From: Hirschia litorea
GTDB taxonomy: Bacteria > Pseudomonadota > Alphaproteobacteria > Caulobacterales > Hyphomonadaceae
Length of the DNA stretch: 64,000 nucleotides
Direction of reading: 5' to 3'
Assembly (NCBI RefSeq): GCF_042665075.1
Contig: NZ_JBHTBR010000005.1
Coordinates: 434,001-498,000, forward strand
Positions 52,594 through 62,056 of the stretch are shown here, in pieces. The first letter of the stretch is position 1. Each line of letters opens with the position of its first letter. Made by a program: the position numbers and the translations under genes. The notes beneath the pieces are model-generated. The model was not told where the DNA came from and made no database searches. It worked only from the letters and a program-made list of their open reading frames with translations.

Positions 52594-54126
52594 TTAGCTA
52601 AATGTTTTGTTGAACGTTTCGATCAACTCTTTCACTTTGCCTTCTGTGTCACCAGTCAGTTTCTTCTCGTCGCGAATAGTTTTCAGCAAAGCGCTGTGGT
52701 TTGCGTGTGCAAAGCTTAGAAGCTCAGCTTCATAACGCTGCACTTGATCCACAGGAACTTTATCCAAATAACCACGTGTACCAGCATAGATAGAGACAAC
52801 TTGCTCTTCCATAGCCAAAGGAGAGTATTGTGGCTGCTTCAAGAGAGCAGTCAAACGCTCACCACGTGCCAATTGGCGCTGAGTAGCTGGGTCAAGATCA
52901 GAACCGAATTTAGCAAATGCTGCCATTTCACGGAACTGAGCCAAGTCAGACTTCATTGTACCTGCTACTTGTTTTGTCGCTTTGTGCTGTGCAGATGAAC
53001 CCACACGAGACACAGACAAACCAACGTTCACAGCAGGACGGATACCTTGGTAGAACAAATCTGTTTCAAGGAAGATCTGACCATCTGTAATCGAGATCAC
53101 GTTTGTCGGGATAAACGCTGATACGTCGTTACCTTGTGTTTCAATCACAGGCAAAGCTGTCAAAGAACCAGAACCATTTGATTCGTTCAATTTCGCAGAA
53201 CGCTCAAGCAAACGGCTGTGAAGATAGAAAACATCACCAGGGTAAGCTTCACGACCAGGAGGACGACGAAGAAGCAAAGACATTTGGCGGTATGCCACAG
53301 CTTGCTTAGACAAGTCATCGTAAATAATCAAAGCGTGCATTCCGTTGTCACGGAAATACTCACCCATTGCAGTCGCAGTAAATGGTGCAATGTATTGAAG
53401 AGGTGCAGGCTCAGAAGCAGTCGCTGATACAACGATTGTGTAATCAAGTGCACCGCGCTCTTCTAGAGTTTTAACAACTTGAGCAACTGTTGAACGTTTT
53501 TGACCAATAGCAACGTAGATACAGTAAAGCTTTTCGCTTTCAGAACCGCTCTCGTTAATGGCTTTTTGGTTCAAGATTGCATCAATAGCAATCGCAGTTT
53601 TACCTGTCTGACGGTCACCAATGATGAGCTCACGTTGACCACGACCGATTGGAACAAGTGTATCAATTGCCTTGATACCTGTCGCCATTGGCTCGTGAAC
53701 AGACTTACGTGGCAAAATACCAGGTGCTTTCACGTCAACACGGCTACGTTTTTCAACGCCAGCCAATTCGCCTTTACCATCAATAGGCTCACCTAGCGCG
53801 TTAACAACGCGACCAAGCATAGCTTTACCAACAGGTGCAGACACAATTTCTTCAAGGCGTTTTACGTTTTCGCCTTCTTTAATTCCGCGGTCATCACCGA
53901 AAATAACAACACCAACATTGTCACTTTCAAGGTTAAGGGCCATCCCCTTAACACCACTTTCGAACTGTACCATCTCACCAGCTTGGACGTTGTCCAAACC
54001 GTAGATACGGGCAATACCGTCACCAACGGACAGTACTTGACCGACATCGGATACAGTTGCCTCAGCACCGTAATTAGTAATCTGCGCCTTCAGGATTTCT
54101 GAAATTTCAGCGGCACGAATGTCCAT
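52594..54126 (-). CDS. atpA: F1 ATP synthase subunit alpha
   Basis: A 510-residue alpha subunit. GDRQTGKTAIAIDAI is the Walker A loop, and LIIYDDLSKQAVAYRQ and the signature PAVNVGLSVSRVGSSAQ are present. It carries non-catalytic nucleotide sites of F1. It follows atpH by 4 bases. Confidence 0.98.
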   Translation of the reverse strand: MDIRAAEISEILKAQITNYGAEATVSDVGQVLSVGDGIARIYGLDNVQAGEMVQFESGVKGMALNLESDNVGVVIFGDDRGIKEGENVKRLEEIVSAPVGKAMLGRVVNALGEPIDGKGELAGVEKRSRVDVKAPGILPRKSVHEPMATGIKAIDTLVPIGRGQRELIIGDRQTGKTAIAIDAILNQKAINESGSESEKLYCIYVAIGQKRSTVAQVVKTLEERGALDYTIVVSATASEPAPLQYIAPFTATAMGEYFRDNGMHALIIYDDLSKQAVAYRQMSLLLRRPPGREAYPGDVFYLHSRLLERSAKLNESNGSGSLTALPVIETQGNDVSAFIPTNVISITDGQIFLETDLFYQGIRPAVNVGLSVSRVGSSAQHKATKQVAGTMKSDLAQFREMAAFAKFGSDLDPATQRQLARGERLTALLKQPQYSPLAMEEQVVSIYAGTRGYLDKVPVDQVQRYEAELLSFAHANHSALLKTIRDEKKLTGDTEGKVKELIETFNKTFS

Positions 54127-54130
54127 TGGG

Positions 54131-54691
54131 CTAGGCCCCTTTCATCGCGTTCGTCAAACCATCGAGTTTCGTGCGAAGAGACGCGTCAATAAGACGTGAT
54201 CCCACACGAAGTTGAAGCCCGCCAATGAGAGCGGGATTGACCTCTAATTCCACCTCTACATCACGACCAAGTGCTGTAGAGACAGTAGACGTCAGTTTAG
54301 TGGCCTCAGCGGCCGTTAATTTTTGAGCACTTACCGCTACAACACGTGTCGTACCACGGTGTAACGCTACTTGCTCAGAAAATGCTTTTTCAATCCCAAC
54401 AAGATCTCCAGCGCGGCCATTTTGCGTGACCACACCAATAAAACGTCTTGCCAGTTCAGGAAGTTGAATTTTGTCTGCGAGTGTATCTAACACAGCCTTT
54501 TTCTCGTCAACAGAGTGTAAAGGTGCGCCCAACACTTTTGATAGGCTGTCATTGTCATTAATAAGAGTCGCCAAAGTTTTTAGACCAGCTTCAATGCTGT
54601 CCAATTCTTTCGCTTCCAGTGCCAAGTCAAACAACGCTAGTGCATAACGTTGTGCTGCTCCGGTAGAGGAGGAGTTAGATGATGCGCCCAA
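54131..54691 (-). CDS. atpH: F1 ATP synthase subunit delta
   Basis: A 186-residue delta (OSCP) subunit. AQRYALALFDLALEAKEL opens the helical domain, and the C-terminal NPALIGGLQLRVGSRLIDASLR block is conserved. It ties F1 to the peripheral stalk. No ATG is available; the likely start is TTG at 54691, with a stop codon 18 bases upstream limiting alternatives. It is the first gene of the operon; the F0 genes are elsewhere, as is usual in alphaproteobacteria. Confidence 0.93.
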   Translation of the reverse strand: MGASSNSSSTGAAQRYALALFDLALEAKELDSIEAGLKTLATLINDNDSLSKVLGAPLHSVDEKKAVLDTLADKIQLPELARRFIGVVTQNGRAGDLVGIEKAFSEQVALHRGTTRVVAVSAQKLTAAEATKLTSTVSTALGRDVEVELEVNPALIGGLQLRVGSRLIDASLRTKLDGLTNAMKGA

Positions 54692-54866
54692 AATCTTGCC
54701 CGCTTAATCTGGAGCATCGCCGCGACAATACTACAGGATTAGATGTCCCAAAATAACTTGAGGTATTTGTAGTCCTTCGCGGGGACTACGCCTCAACCGC
54801 GCGGGTCGTAGCATGGGGTTATAGAACTGACAACAATTCAACGATCAGAATATGCCAGTTTTTATA

Positions 54867-54910
54867 AACAATAATGCCGCACCCTATGAGTCGTGTGCGG
54901 CATTATTGTT
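54867..54910 (-). terminator. Terminator after cheR
   Basis: A perfect 16-bp stem (AACAATAATGCCGCAC / GTGCGGCATTATTGTT) with a 12-base loop, in the gap between cheR and atpH on the minus strand. Flanks are AT-rich on both sides. Confidence 0.8.
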
Positions 54911-54936
54911 ATTTCTCATGCGAAAGCAACCATAGT

Positions 54937-55773
54937 TTAAGCAGCACGAATGCCTGATTTACTCTCTCCCACAGCCAATTGATACAAGCCACGGCGCTCT
55001 TTCATCGCTTCAAACTTGCGCGTAATGCCGATCACCGTCTCTGCAGCACCCAATAAGACAAATCCACCTGGGTTCATCACAGATGCAACACGATCCAACA
55101 CTTCAGACTTTGTCGCCTGATCAAAATAGATCAATACGTTCCTAATAAACACGACATCAAATTTGCCAAACATATTTGGTTGATCCATCAAATTATGTTC
55201 ACGGAACGTCACCATTGAGCGGATTTTATCTGAAATCTGCCATAAGTCGTCTTTTTGTTTGAAGTGTTTCATCATCATTTGAATAGGCAGACCACGCTGA
55301 ACTTCAAACTGAGAATAAAGACCCGATTTTGCTTTCTCCAAAACGCGCGGTGAAATATCTGTAGCAATAATTTCGACAGCCGCCCCTTTCGTTAAAGCAG
55401 GATTTTCATTCAACATCATCGCCAATGAGTAAGGTTCTTGTCCCGTAGAACACGCAGCACACCAAATGCGGATACGCGATTTATTCTTCGCGGTGAGGTC
55501 TGGAAGCGCCACATCCTTCATTAATTCAAACGGCGTTTTATCGCGGAAGAAGAATGTTTCATTTGTTGTCATCACATCAACGATAAGCGCAATCAGCCTC
55601 TCATCTCGACGCGAACGCACAACAGACAACAAATCTTCGATAGAAGCCAAACCTTCTTTTCGCGCCAATGGTGCTAAACGGCTCTCTAAGAGGTAGGTCT
55701 TATCAGTTGTAAGCTGAATACCGGCACGACGACGCAAAAGCCCCGAAACGAAATCAAAATCAGTACTATTCAC
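54937..55773 (-). CDS. cheR: Chemotaxis protein methyltransferase CheR
   Basis: A 278-residue CheR. A helical N-terminal part (about 1-75) precedes the SAM-binding domain: MTTNETFFFRD, IWCAACSTGQEPYSLAM (SAM loop), IIATDISPRVLEKAKSG and FDVVFIRNVLIYFD. It methylates glutamates of chemoreceptors. It begins directly after the cheB stop codon and is last in the che operon. Confidence 0.95.
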   Translation of the reverse strand: MNSTDFDFVSGLLRRRAGIQLTTDKTYLLESRLAPLARKEGLASIEDLLSVVRSRRDERLIALIVDVMTTNETFFFRDKTPFELMKDVALPDLTAKNKSRIRIWCAACSTGQEPYSLAMMLNENPALTKGAAVEIIATDISPRVLEKAKSGLYSQFEVQRGLPIQMMMKHFKQKDDLWQISDKIRSMVTFREHNLMDQPNMFGKFDVVFIRNVLIYFDQATKSEVLDRVASVMNPGGFVLLGAAETVIGITRKFEAMKERRGLYQLAVGESKSGIRAA

Positions 55774-56874
55774 CTAACCGGCTCCATTCATATATTTTAC
55801 GACCAGCTTGCACAGCTCAGGAATGGGTTTGATCTCATCCGCCAAACCAGCTTGCGCAATAGCACCCGGCATTCCCCAGACGACACTAGATGCCTCATCT
55901 TGAACGAACACACGACCACCAGCTTCATTTATTAATTTTGCGCCATCACGGCCATCATGCCCCATGCCTGTCAACACGACACTCAATAATGACCCGCCAT
56001 ACACATCCACACCTGAACGGAATAGAGGATCAACAGAAGGACGACAGAAATTAACTTGTGGAGATTGATCAATCTTGATGACTTGATTGATACCTTGCTT
56101 TTCAACTCGCATGTGCCAATCACCGCGCGCTAAATATATATGTCCCGCTTGAACAACATCACCATTTTCCGGCTCTTTACACGGACGACCTGTAACTTGT
56201 GCAAGTTTCTCAGCCAAAATCGTTGTGAATGTTGGCGGCATATGCTGCACGATAAAAATCGGTGCATTTATCTGTTGCGCAATTGGCTTTAAAAAATTCT
56301 GTAATGCCTGCGGGCCACCTGTTGATGAACCAATCATCAAAGCTTTAGGGCGAAATACCGCTGGTTTAGATGCAAATGCTGGACGCATTGGCGGTATTGG
56401 CGTGCGTTTGGCAGGGTTAGCAGCAGTTTGTGCAGCACCACCCAAGGCACGAATTTTAGCGATCAAATCCTTCTGATACGCCGTTGCTCCACCTAAGCCT
56501 GTTGCTTCTGGCTTGGATATATAGTCCGCCGCGCCCAATGACATAGCGCGTAGGGTTGTGGTTGCCCCTTCACGTGTCAGCGTTGACGCCATGACGATAC
56601 GAGCATGAGGTGCAAGCTTCAATAGCTGAGGCAGCGCCGTCAGCCCATCCATGCGCGGCATTTCAACGTCAAGGATAATTACGTCTGGTTTTGCCGCTAC
56701 GACATCGCCGACAGCTCGCATACCGTCAGTACTGACAGCTACGATCTCTATGTCATTTTCTACTTCCAGCCAGCGTTTTGTGAGACCGCGCACCACAGCG
56801 CTATCATCAACAATCATGACGCGGATTGACTGTCCATAGGACCGGTTTGTCGCAAAAGCGTTCACCATCGGCAC
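55774..56874 (-). CDS. cheB: Chemotaxis response regulator methylesterase CheB
   Basis: A 366-residue CheB. The receiver domain (about 17-135) has Asp69 in ILDVEMPRMDG. The methylesterase domain (about 170-360) shows the catalytic Ser in MIGSSTGGPQAL, His in FIVQHMPPTFT and Asp in GMGHDGRDGA. It removes methyl groups from receptors when phosphorylated by CheA. It lies between cheY and cheR. Confidence 0.96.
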   Translation of the reverse strand: MPMVNAFATNRSYGQSIRVMIVDDSAVVRGLTKRWLEVENDIEIVAVSTDGMRAVGDVVAAKPDVIILDVEMPRMDGLTALPQLLKLAPHARIVMASTLTREGATTTLRAMSLGAADYISKPEATGLGGATAYQKDLIAKIRALGGAAQTAANPAKRTPIPPMRPAFASKPAVFRPKALMIGSSTGGPQALQNFLKPIAQQINAPIFIVQHMPPTFTTILAEKLAQVTGRPCKEPENGDVVQAGHIYLARGDWHMRVEKQGINQVIKIDQSPQVNFCRPSVDPLFRSGVDVYGGSLLSVVLTGMGHDGRDGAKLINEAGGRVFVQDEASSVVWGMPGAIAQAGLADEIKPIPELCKLVVKYMNGAG

Positions 56875-56920
56875 CCCTTCAATCTAATACACAGCCCGCA
56901 CATCTATTATGTGTGTGATG

Positions 56921-57289
56921 CTAAACGAGACCCACTTCCGCAAATTTCGACTCGATAATTTCGCTATCGAAAGGCTTCATGATGTACTCATTGGCACCTG
57001 AACGGATTGCTTCTGCAATGTGCGACATGTCATTTTCTGTCGTACAGAACACTACTGTTGGACGGTCTCCGCCTGGCTCACGGCGCAGTGCACGCAAGAA
57101 ATCAATCCCATTCATGACCGGCATATTCCAGTCAAGCAAGATAGCTTCAGGCATATCCGCACGACACTGCTCTAATGCCTGCTGGCCATCTGCGGCTTCC
57201 ATCGTGTCGAATTTCAAGTCTTCGAGAATACGTCTCGCGACTTTACGCACCACACGGCTATCATCAACTATTAAACAACGCTTCATCAA
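56921..57289 (-). CDS. cheY: Chemotaxis response regulator CheY
   Basis: A 122-residue single receiver domain. The acidic pocket is Asp9/Asp10 (LIVDDSR), the phospho-acceptor is Asp53 (LLDWNMPVMNG), and Thr83/Thr84 with Lys105 (MKPF) complete the active site. WNMPxMNGxxF is the CheY form. It probably signals to the flagellar motor. It follows cheW by 9 bases. Confidence 0.94.
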   Translation of the reverse strand: MMKRCLIVDDSRVVRKVARRILEDLKFDTMEAADGQQALEQCRADMPEAILLDWNMPVMNGIDFLRALRREPGGDRPTVVFCTTENDMSHIAEAIRSGANEYIMKPFDSEIIESKFAEVGLV

Positions 57290-57298
57290 AGTCGTCCT

Positions 57299-57751
57299 TT
57301 ATGCTGCCAAACCCTCATCGGGCTCATTTACGGCCAGAATTTTACCAATATCCATAACAATCAAAAGCTTATCGCCCAAGCGGTGAACGCCTTTTGAAAC
57401 TGAAGCCCATATTGGGTCCAGATTCACTGGATTTTTCTCCAGATTAACGTCTTCAAGGCGAACAACTTCGCCAACAGTGTCGATAATCAATCCAAAACTT
57501 TCACCGTTTTGTTCAATTCCTATGGCCATAATATCGTCAGGATCACCTTCTCTCGGAGGCAATCCTAAACGCGCTCTGGCATCTATTGCGGTTACTATAC
57601 GCCCACGAAGGTTAAGAACTCCTGCAATATCTGGCTTCGCCAATGGAACTTTTGTCACTTGAGTGGGACGAAAAACATCATGAACTTCCAAAACAGATGT
57701 TCCAAAGGTCTGCGAACCAATTTGAAAAGTCACATACTCTGTCGAGCTCAT
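57299..57751 (-). CDS. cheW: Chemotaxis adaptor CheW
   Basis: A 150-residue CheW. TFQIGSQTFGTSVLEVHDVFRP opens the fold (first part), and VPLAKPDIAGVLNLRGRIVTAIDAR is the conserved middle. It bridges receptors and CheA. It overlaps cheA by 4 bases. Confidence 0.94.
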   Translation of the reverse strand: MSSTEYVTFQIGSQTFGTSVLEVHDVFRPTQVTKVPLAKPDIAGVLNLRGRIVTAIDARARLGLPPREGDPDDIMAIGIEQNGESFGLIIDTVGEVVRLEDVNLEKNPVNLDPIWASVSKGVHRLGDKLLIVMDIGKILAVNEPDEGLAA

Positions 57752-60453
57752 GCTGCATCTCCTCTTGCTTTAAGCGCTGTATCCAAGGCCATCAGCAATG
57801 CTTGGCGGTCAGCTTTTGGAATACTCATTCCCATTTCAGTCGGTTGTGCATCATCACGGTTCGACAATCCAAAGCGTGGTGCTGAAATCAACTGAGCATT
57901 TGCATCAATGGCCACAGCAAGACGGCTTACACCTTGTGAGGCATCAATATCGGCAAGAACAGCATCAAAGCTTGCTTCAGATTTTAATATCTCAATCGCT
58001 TTGTCTTCAGTCGGAGCCAATGTCACGTCATATCCAGCAGCTTTCAACAATGGTGAAAGCATGTTCTGGAAGAATGGGTGCGTTTCAACAAGCAATACGC
58101 GGCGACGTTGTTTTTGCTTCATTGACGTCGCAAGTTTCGCCCAATCACGCTGACCTTCATTAAGGAAGTGAGCAACATCAATGATCTGCGTGGTTTTACC
58201 TTTAAGAACAGCAGCACCAAGCACACCCGGTGTCATTTCGGCCATTTCATAGTTTACAGTCTCGTGAACGATGTCGAGAATTTCATCAACCGCCACACCA
58301 ATCACTGTATCACCTTGGTTAAACACGAGGATTGGTTGCTTGCCTTCAGACTTAATCATGTGCGAACCAGCAGCGTGCACCAATGGCATCAACTTGCCGC
58401 GATATTGCACCACTTGGTGCCCTTGAGCATGCTCAAATGTGGATGCATCCAAATCTTCAAGACGTGTCACAAGGCTAAGCGGACATGCCATAGGCTCATC
58501 ACCACCCGCGCGGAAGAGAAGAAGCGACATTCTATCATCATTGATATTGTCTTCAGCTTTAGAAGCTGCATTCGCCTGACTTGCGCCCTCAATACTTGAG
58601 ACTTCTTTTGCCACGCCATTAGGATCAAGGATCATGATAACTGACCCATCACCCAATATTGTTGCACCTGAATACTGGCGCAGACCACTAAGCATGTTTG
58701 TAAGCGGTTTCACCACAATCTCTTCAGTGTCAAACACTTCATCAACGACAAGACCAAAGCGCGTATCGCCAACTTGCATGACGACAACAAAAGCATTTCC
58801 GTCCTCATCGACGACATCACTGCCAGCCCCGTCACCAAGTCCCAATATTTGGTTCAATGTAACAAGTGGCAATAGACGGTCACGCAATCTCAACACTTGC
58901 GTATTGGAAATACGCTCAACACGTTGATCACGCTCATTACCAGTGCGCACCAATTCCACGACAGACAATTGTGGAAGCGCAAAACGCTCCTCACCGACAC
59001 CCACAATAAGTGCAGAAATAATCGCTAGTGTCAGTGGGATTTTGATAAGGAACGTCGTCCCCTCACCTTCCACAGCACGTAGATCAATCACCCCACCAAT
59101 CAATTCGATATTGGTTTTCACAACGTCCATACCGACGCCGCGACCCGAAATATTTGTAATTTTCGCTGCGGTTGAGAAACCCGGCGCAAATATCAAGCGA
59201 TGAATTTGAGCATCCGTCATATTTGCAGCTTCAGCCGCATCTACAACCTCTTTCTCAATCGCTTTTTCTTTAATGCGCTGCGTGTTTAATCCCGCACCAT
59301 CATCTGCAACTTCAATAATGATGTGACCACCTTCATGGTAAGCACGCAAATGGATTGTTCCTGTTTCAGGCTTACCATTAGATTTACGCGCTTCAGGCGT
59401 CTCTACACCATGGTCACATGAGTTACGGATCATGTGGGTCAATGGGTCTTTGATTAGCTCAAGTACCTGACGGTCAAGCTCTGTGCTCTCACCATCCAAA
59501 ACAAGATCAATCTTCTTGTTCAAGTCCTGACACGCATCACGCACAATACGCGGAAGCTTCTTCCACGCTGTACCAATTGGTTGCATCCGTGTCTTCATGA
59601 CACCTTCTTGCAACTCAGCAGTAATTGCAGACAAACGCTGCAATGGTGCTTTAAATTCTGAATCGTCTAACCCACGTACCATCTGCATAAGTTGGTTACG
59701 TGTCAGCACAAGCTCAGACACCATCGTCATCAAATCTTCCAGAACATCCACAGCCACGCGAATAGTCTGGTTTGCAAGTGGAGACGCTTTTTCAATGGCA
59801 ACAGGCGCAGCCGCTGCGGCCGCTTCAACTTTAGCAACAACTGGTGCAGGTTGTTCTATCTCGTCTGGCTCAACCGAATTGAACGCAGCTTCAAGGTCTG
59901 CAAGGGAAACCTCGCCTGGGCGAAGTTCACGGCCCAATTGCGCATCCCAATTTGCTGGATCTATACCTGGAGGCGGTGCGTTTGGATCTTCTTCATCTTC
60001 ATCATCATCAAGTCCTGCCAACACAGCCTCAGCATCATTGGCAGGTGCCTCTTCAACGATAGCTCCCGCAATAAGTCCGCCATTGGAAGCATCTTCAAGG
60101 CGAGCAATAAGTTCTTCATCATTACCAGCTGGCTCTGCACCCGAACTCTCAAGAAATTCAAGAATAGACTTAATCTGGTCAATAGACTCCAAAACCAATG
60201 TCACAGCAGACGGCGTAACAGGAAGTGCACCATCACGAAATTTGCCAAGTAAGGTTTCACCGGCATGCGCAACAGCTTCTAGCCGTGGCAGCCCCAAAAA
60301 CCCACAAGTTCCCTTAATGGTATGCACGAGACGGAAAATATTATTGAGCGTTTCCTTATCATTCGGCTGCGATTCAAATCGCACTAGCTCGGTATCAATC
60401 GTATCGAGACTTTCCGAAGTTTCGGTGAGGAATTCGCTTAGAAGATCGTCCAT
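57748..60453 (-). CDS. cheA: Hybrid chemotaxis kinase CheA with two CheW domains and a receiver-like tail
   Basis: A 901-residue CheA. The HPt domain (about 1-105) has His44 in RLVHTIKGTCGFLG. A long acidic linker (about 110-225) replaces a recognisable P2 domain. The dimerisation domain (about 228-290), ATPase (about 290-475, HMIRNSCDHGVE, DDGAGLN, GRGVGMDVV) and first CheW domain (about 475-612) follow. A second CheW-like domain (about 640-770) and a receiver-like domain (about 784-900) extend the C-terminus. The receiver keeps Asp835 in VLADID, but the acidic pocket reads VETH and the Lys is not obvious, so it may be inactive. It is downstream of the chpT-like gene and upstream of cheW, cheY, cheB and cheR. 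Confidence 0.94.
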   Translation of the reverse strand: MDDLLSEFLTETSESLDTIDTELVRFESQPNDKETLNNIFRLVHTIKGTCGFLGLPRLEAVAHAGETLLGKFRDGALPVTPSAVTLVLESIDQIKSILEFLESSGAEPAGNDEELIARLEDASNGGLIAGAIVEEAPANDAEAVLAGLDDDEDEEDPNAPPPGIDPANWDAQLGRELRPGEVSLADLEAAFNSVEPDEIEQPAPVVAKVEAAAAAAPVAIEKASPLANQTIRVAVDVLEDLMTMVSELVLTRNQLMQMVRGLDDSEFKAPLQRLSAITAELQEGVMKTRMQPIGTAWKKLPRIVRDACQDLNKKIDLVLDGESTELDRQVLELIKDPLTHMIRNSCDHGVETPEARKSNGKPETGTIHLRAYHEGGHIIIEVADDGAGLNTQRIKEKAIEKEVVDAAEAANMTDAQIHRLIFAPGFSTAAKITNISGRGVGMDVVKTNIELIGGVIDLRAVEGEGTTFLIKIPLTLAIISALIVGVGEERFALPQLSVVELVRTGNERDQRVERISNTQVLRLRDRLLPLVTLNQILGLGDGAGSDVVDEDGNAFVVVMQVGDTRFGLVVDEVFDTEEIVVKPLTNMLSGLRQYSGATILGDGSVIMILDPNGVAKEVSSIEGASQANAASKAEDNINDDRMSLLLFRAGGDEPMACPLSLVTRLEDLDASTFEHAQGHQVVQYRGKLMPLVHAAGSHMIKSEGKQPILVFNQGDTVIGVAVDEILDIVHETVNYEMAEMTPGVLGAAVLKGKTTQIIDVAHFLNEGQRDWAKLATSMKQKQRRRVLLVETHPFFQNMLSPLLKAAGYDVTLAPTEDKAIEILKSEASFDAVLADIDASQGVSRLAVAIDANAQLISAPRFGLSNRDDAQPTEMGMSIPKADRQALLMALDTALKARGDAA

Positions 60454-60517
60454 ATCATAGCCCGCTTCACAAATCGCCCCAAATCGAGGCAGGTGATCAG
60501 GCTATAGAAAACGCTGT

Positions 60518-60553
60518 GAGAGTTAAGAAATCATGTTCAAACGCTTAACTCTC
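60518..60553. repeat. Inverted repeat between chpT and cheA
   Basis: GAGAGTTAAG and CTTAACTCTC form a perfect 10-bp inverted repeat with a 16-base spacer, about 65 bases upstream of cheA. It may be a chpT terminator or an operator for the che genes; no strong T-run follows. Confidence 0.5.
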
Positions 60554-60563
60554 AATCAAAAAC

Positions 60564-61184
60564 TTACTCCGGTGTCACACATTTCAGTAAAATTTCACCT
60601 TCAGAGTCCGTCAAATCAATCACGGCATCAATTTCTTCGGCACAAACACGCGCAAAATAAGGCTGAATTGTCTTCGCAGTCCATCCACCTTCTGGCTCAA
60701 CGCCGTTCAATGAGTCGCGTTTTTCTGTAGGTAAAAGAACGCGTGCGCCCTTACCTTCGACCTTCAATTCAACTTTATCGCCTATTTTTGCAGAGGTCAC
60801 GGTAACCATACCACCGCGCGGCAATGCAGCCGATGCAATCATAATCATATTCATGACGAGACGCACTTGTGCATACGTTGTGATTTCAGGCGTGTGATCC
60901 CATTCAAGGTCAGCACGGAAACCCTTCATATAATTCTGACATAAGCCACGTGCTTCATGCAGGTCAGCAAAACCATTCTGCATACCCACAGACCCAAGCG
61001 CATAACGCAAGAAAGTGAGTTTATACTCAACGGTCAAAGATGCAGAGCGAATAAGCTCTTCAACATGTTCACGCATGTCAGGATCATTCAAAGAATCCTG
61101 CACAAGTTTGAACGATGACACAGGAGATATGAGCTCATGGCAAATGTGTGACGCGACGAGCGCTGCTAGCTTCGATGCTTTCAT
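60564..61184 (-). CDS. chpT: ChpT-like histidine phosphotransferase
   Basis: A 206-residue protein with a DHp-like helical hairpin at its N-terminus: LAALVASHICHELISPVSSF, with His16 as the probable phospho-site (ChpT consensus has ICHDLISP). The rest is a degenerate ATPase-like fold without clear N or G boxes, as in ChpT. In Caulobacter ChpT passes phosphate from CckA to CtrA and CpdR. Here it sits directly upstream of the che operon. A paralogue specialised for chemotaxis is possible, so the cell-cycle role is inferred. Confidence 0.85.
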   Translation of the reverse strand: MKASKLAALVASHICHELISPVSSFKLVQDSLNDPDMREHVEELIRSASLTVEYKLTFLRYALGSVGMQNGFADLHEARGLCQNYMKGFRADLEWDHTPEITTYAQVRLVMNMIMIASAALPRGGMVTVTSAKIGDKVELKVEGKGARVLLPTEKRDSLNGVEPEGGWTAKTIQPYFARVCAEEIDAVIDLTDSEGEILLKCVTPE

Positions 61185-61424
61185 GATGAATGACAGCCCT
61201 ATGAATCGGTTTCAATTACCCCATACGAATCACTTCGCACGCGCTAAAACAAGCATTGACTTTCCCAACACGGGAATTTCAAAGCAGTATTTCACTGATT
61301 TTTTCCAGAAATCAACTTAACAGAGCAAATTTCAAGCTCGGCCCACCATCCAAATGTGATGCAGGTCAGCAAGATCAGTTCAACGCAGATGACACATAGC
61401 CACCAAACGCCTCCCCTATTTGCT

Positions 61425-61778
61425 TTATTGCTTTAGTTTCCAATTGCCGGTGTCATACATTACAAATTCACCCATTTGGGCTTTCTCAATTTGTTTTTCG
61501 GCTGTTTTACGCGCAATCGACGTCATGCTTTTGCCCGTCTCTTCTGACAAGCGTGTATAGGCTTCTCGGCGGCGCGCATTTATGTCATCGACAAATCGTT
61601 TAAGCTCGACATCAGCGCCCGCGGCATCCACCAAGCCGATATAGCCGTCAAAGCGCTCACCAATCTGCCCAGAACGTTTTGCATCATCCAATTGAGGATG
61701 CGCTATAGCCGCACCTACAAACGCTTGGTTCGCGATCAATAAAAGAACAACATATGCAATGACGCGCATTATATTCAT
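61425..61778 (-). CDS. ydbL: YdbL family protein (DUF1318)
   Basis: A 117-residue exported protein. A signal peptide (about 1-26, ending AIAHP or nearby) precedes the DUF1318 body: LDDAKRSGQIGERFDGYIGL and VDDINARRREAYTRLSEETG. YdbL is encoded with YnbE and YdbH in Proteobacteria and is thought to assist their assembly as an envelope lipid-transport bridge. It starts 3 bases after the ynbE stop codon. Confidence 0.9.
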   Translation of the reverse strand: MNIMRVIAYVVLLLIANQAFVGAAIAHPQLDDAKRSGQIGERFDGYIGLVDAAGADVELKRFVDDINARRREAYTRLSEETGKSMTSIARKTAEKQIEKAQMGEFVMYDTGNWKLKQ

Positions 61779-61781
61779 CCG

Positions 61782-61979
61782 TTAAAAAATATCAGGATTT
61801 TCTGCAATCAGATCATCCACATCTTCATCCAAATTGACCTGCACTTGCTGATCAATTGTCACATTCAGATTGATGGTGATTGGCTTGTCAGGCGCCTGAA
61901 CCCGAATAATGGGAGAACATGCCTGAGACATTAAAGCGGCGGTGCCAATACACAAGCGAAGGCTATTTTTATTTTTCAT
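61782..61979 (-). CDS. ynbE: YnbE family lipoprotein
   Basis: A 65-residue lipoprotein. The N-terminal segment ends LMSQAC, with Cys21 as the lipid site. The body (ITINLNVTIDQQVQVNLDEDVDDL) is the short beta-rich YnbE pattern. YnbE is proposed to stack onto the C-terminus of YdbH at the outer membrane. It lies between ydbH and ydbL. Confidence 0.9.
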   Translation of the reverse strand: MKNKNSLRLCIGTAALMSQACSPIIRVQAPDKPITINLNVTIDQQVQVNLDEDVDDLIAENPDIF

Positions 61980-62056
61980 TTCAATGCCCTCCCTTCAATC
62001 TGACATGACCCAATATAATAGAGCACTCTATTTTAGGCATAGTGATGACGTTAACG

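Noticed and set aside
59597..60460. A 287-codon plus-strand frame opposite the start of cheA
   Set aside because: Composition is low-complexity Ser/Thr and the opposite strand is unmistakable CheA.
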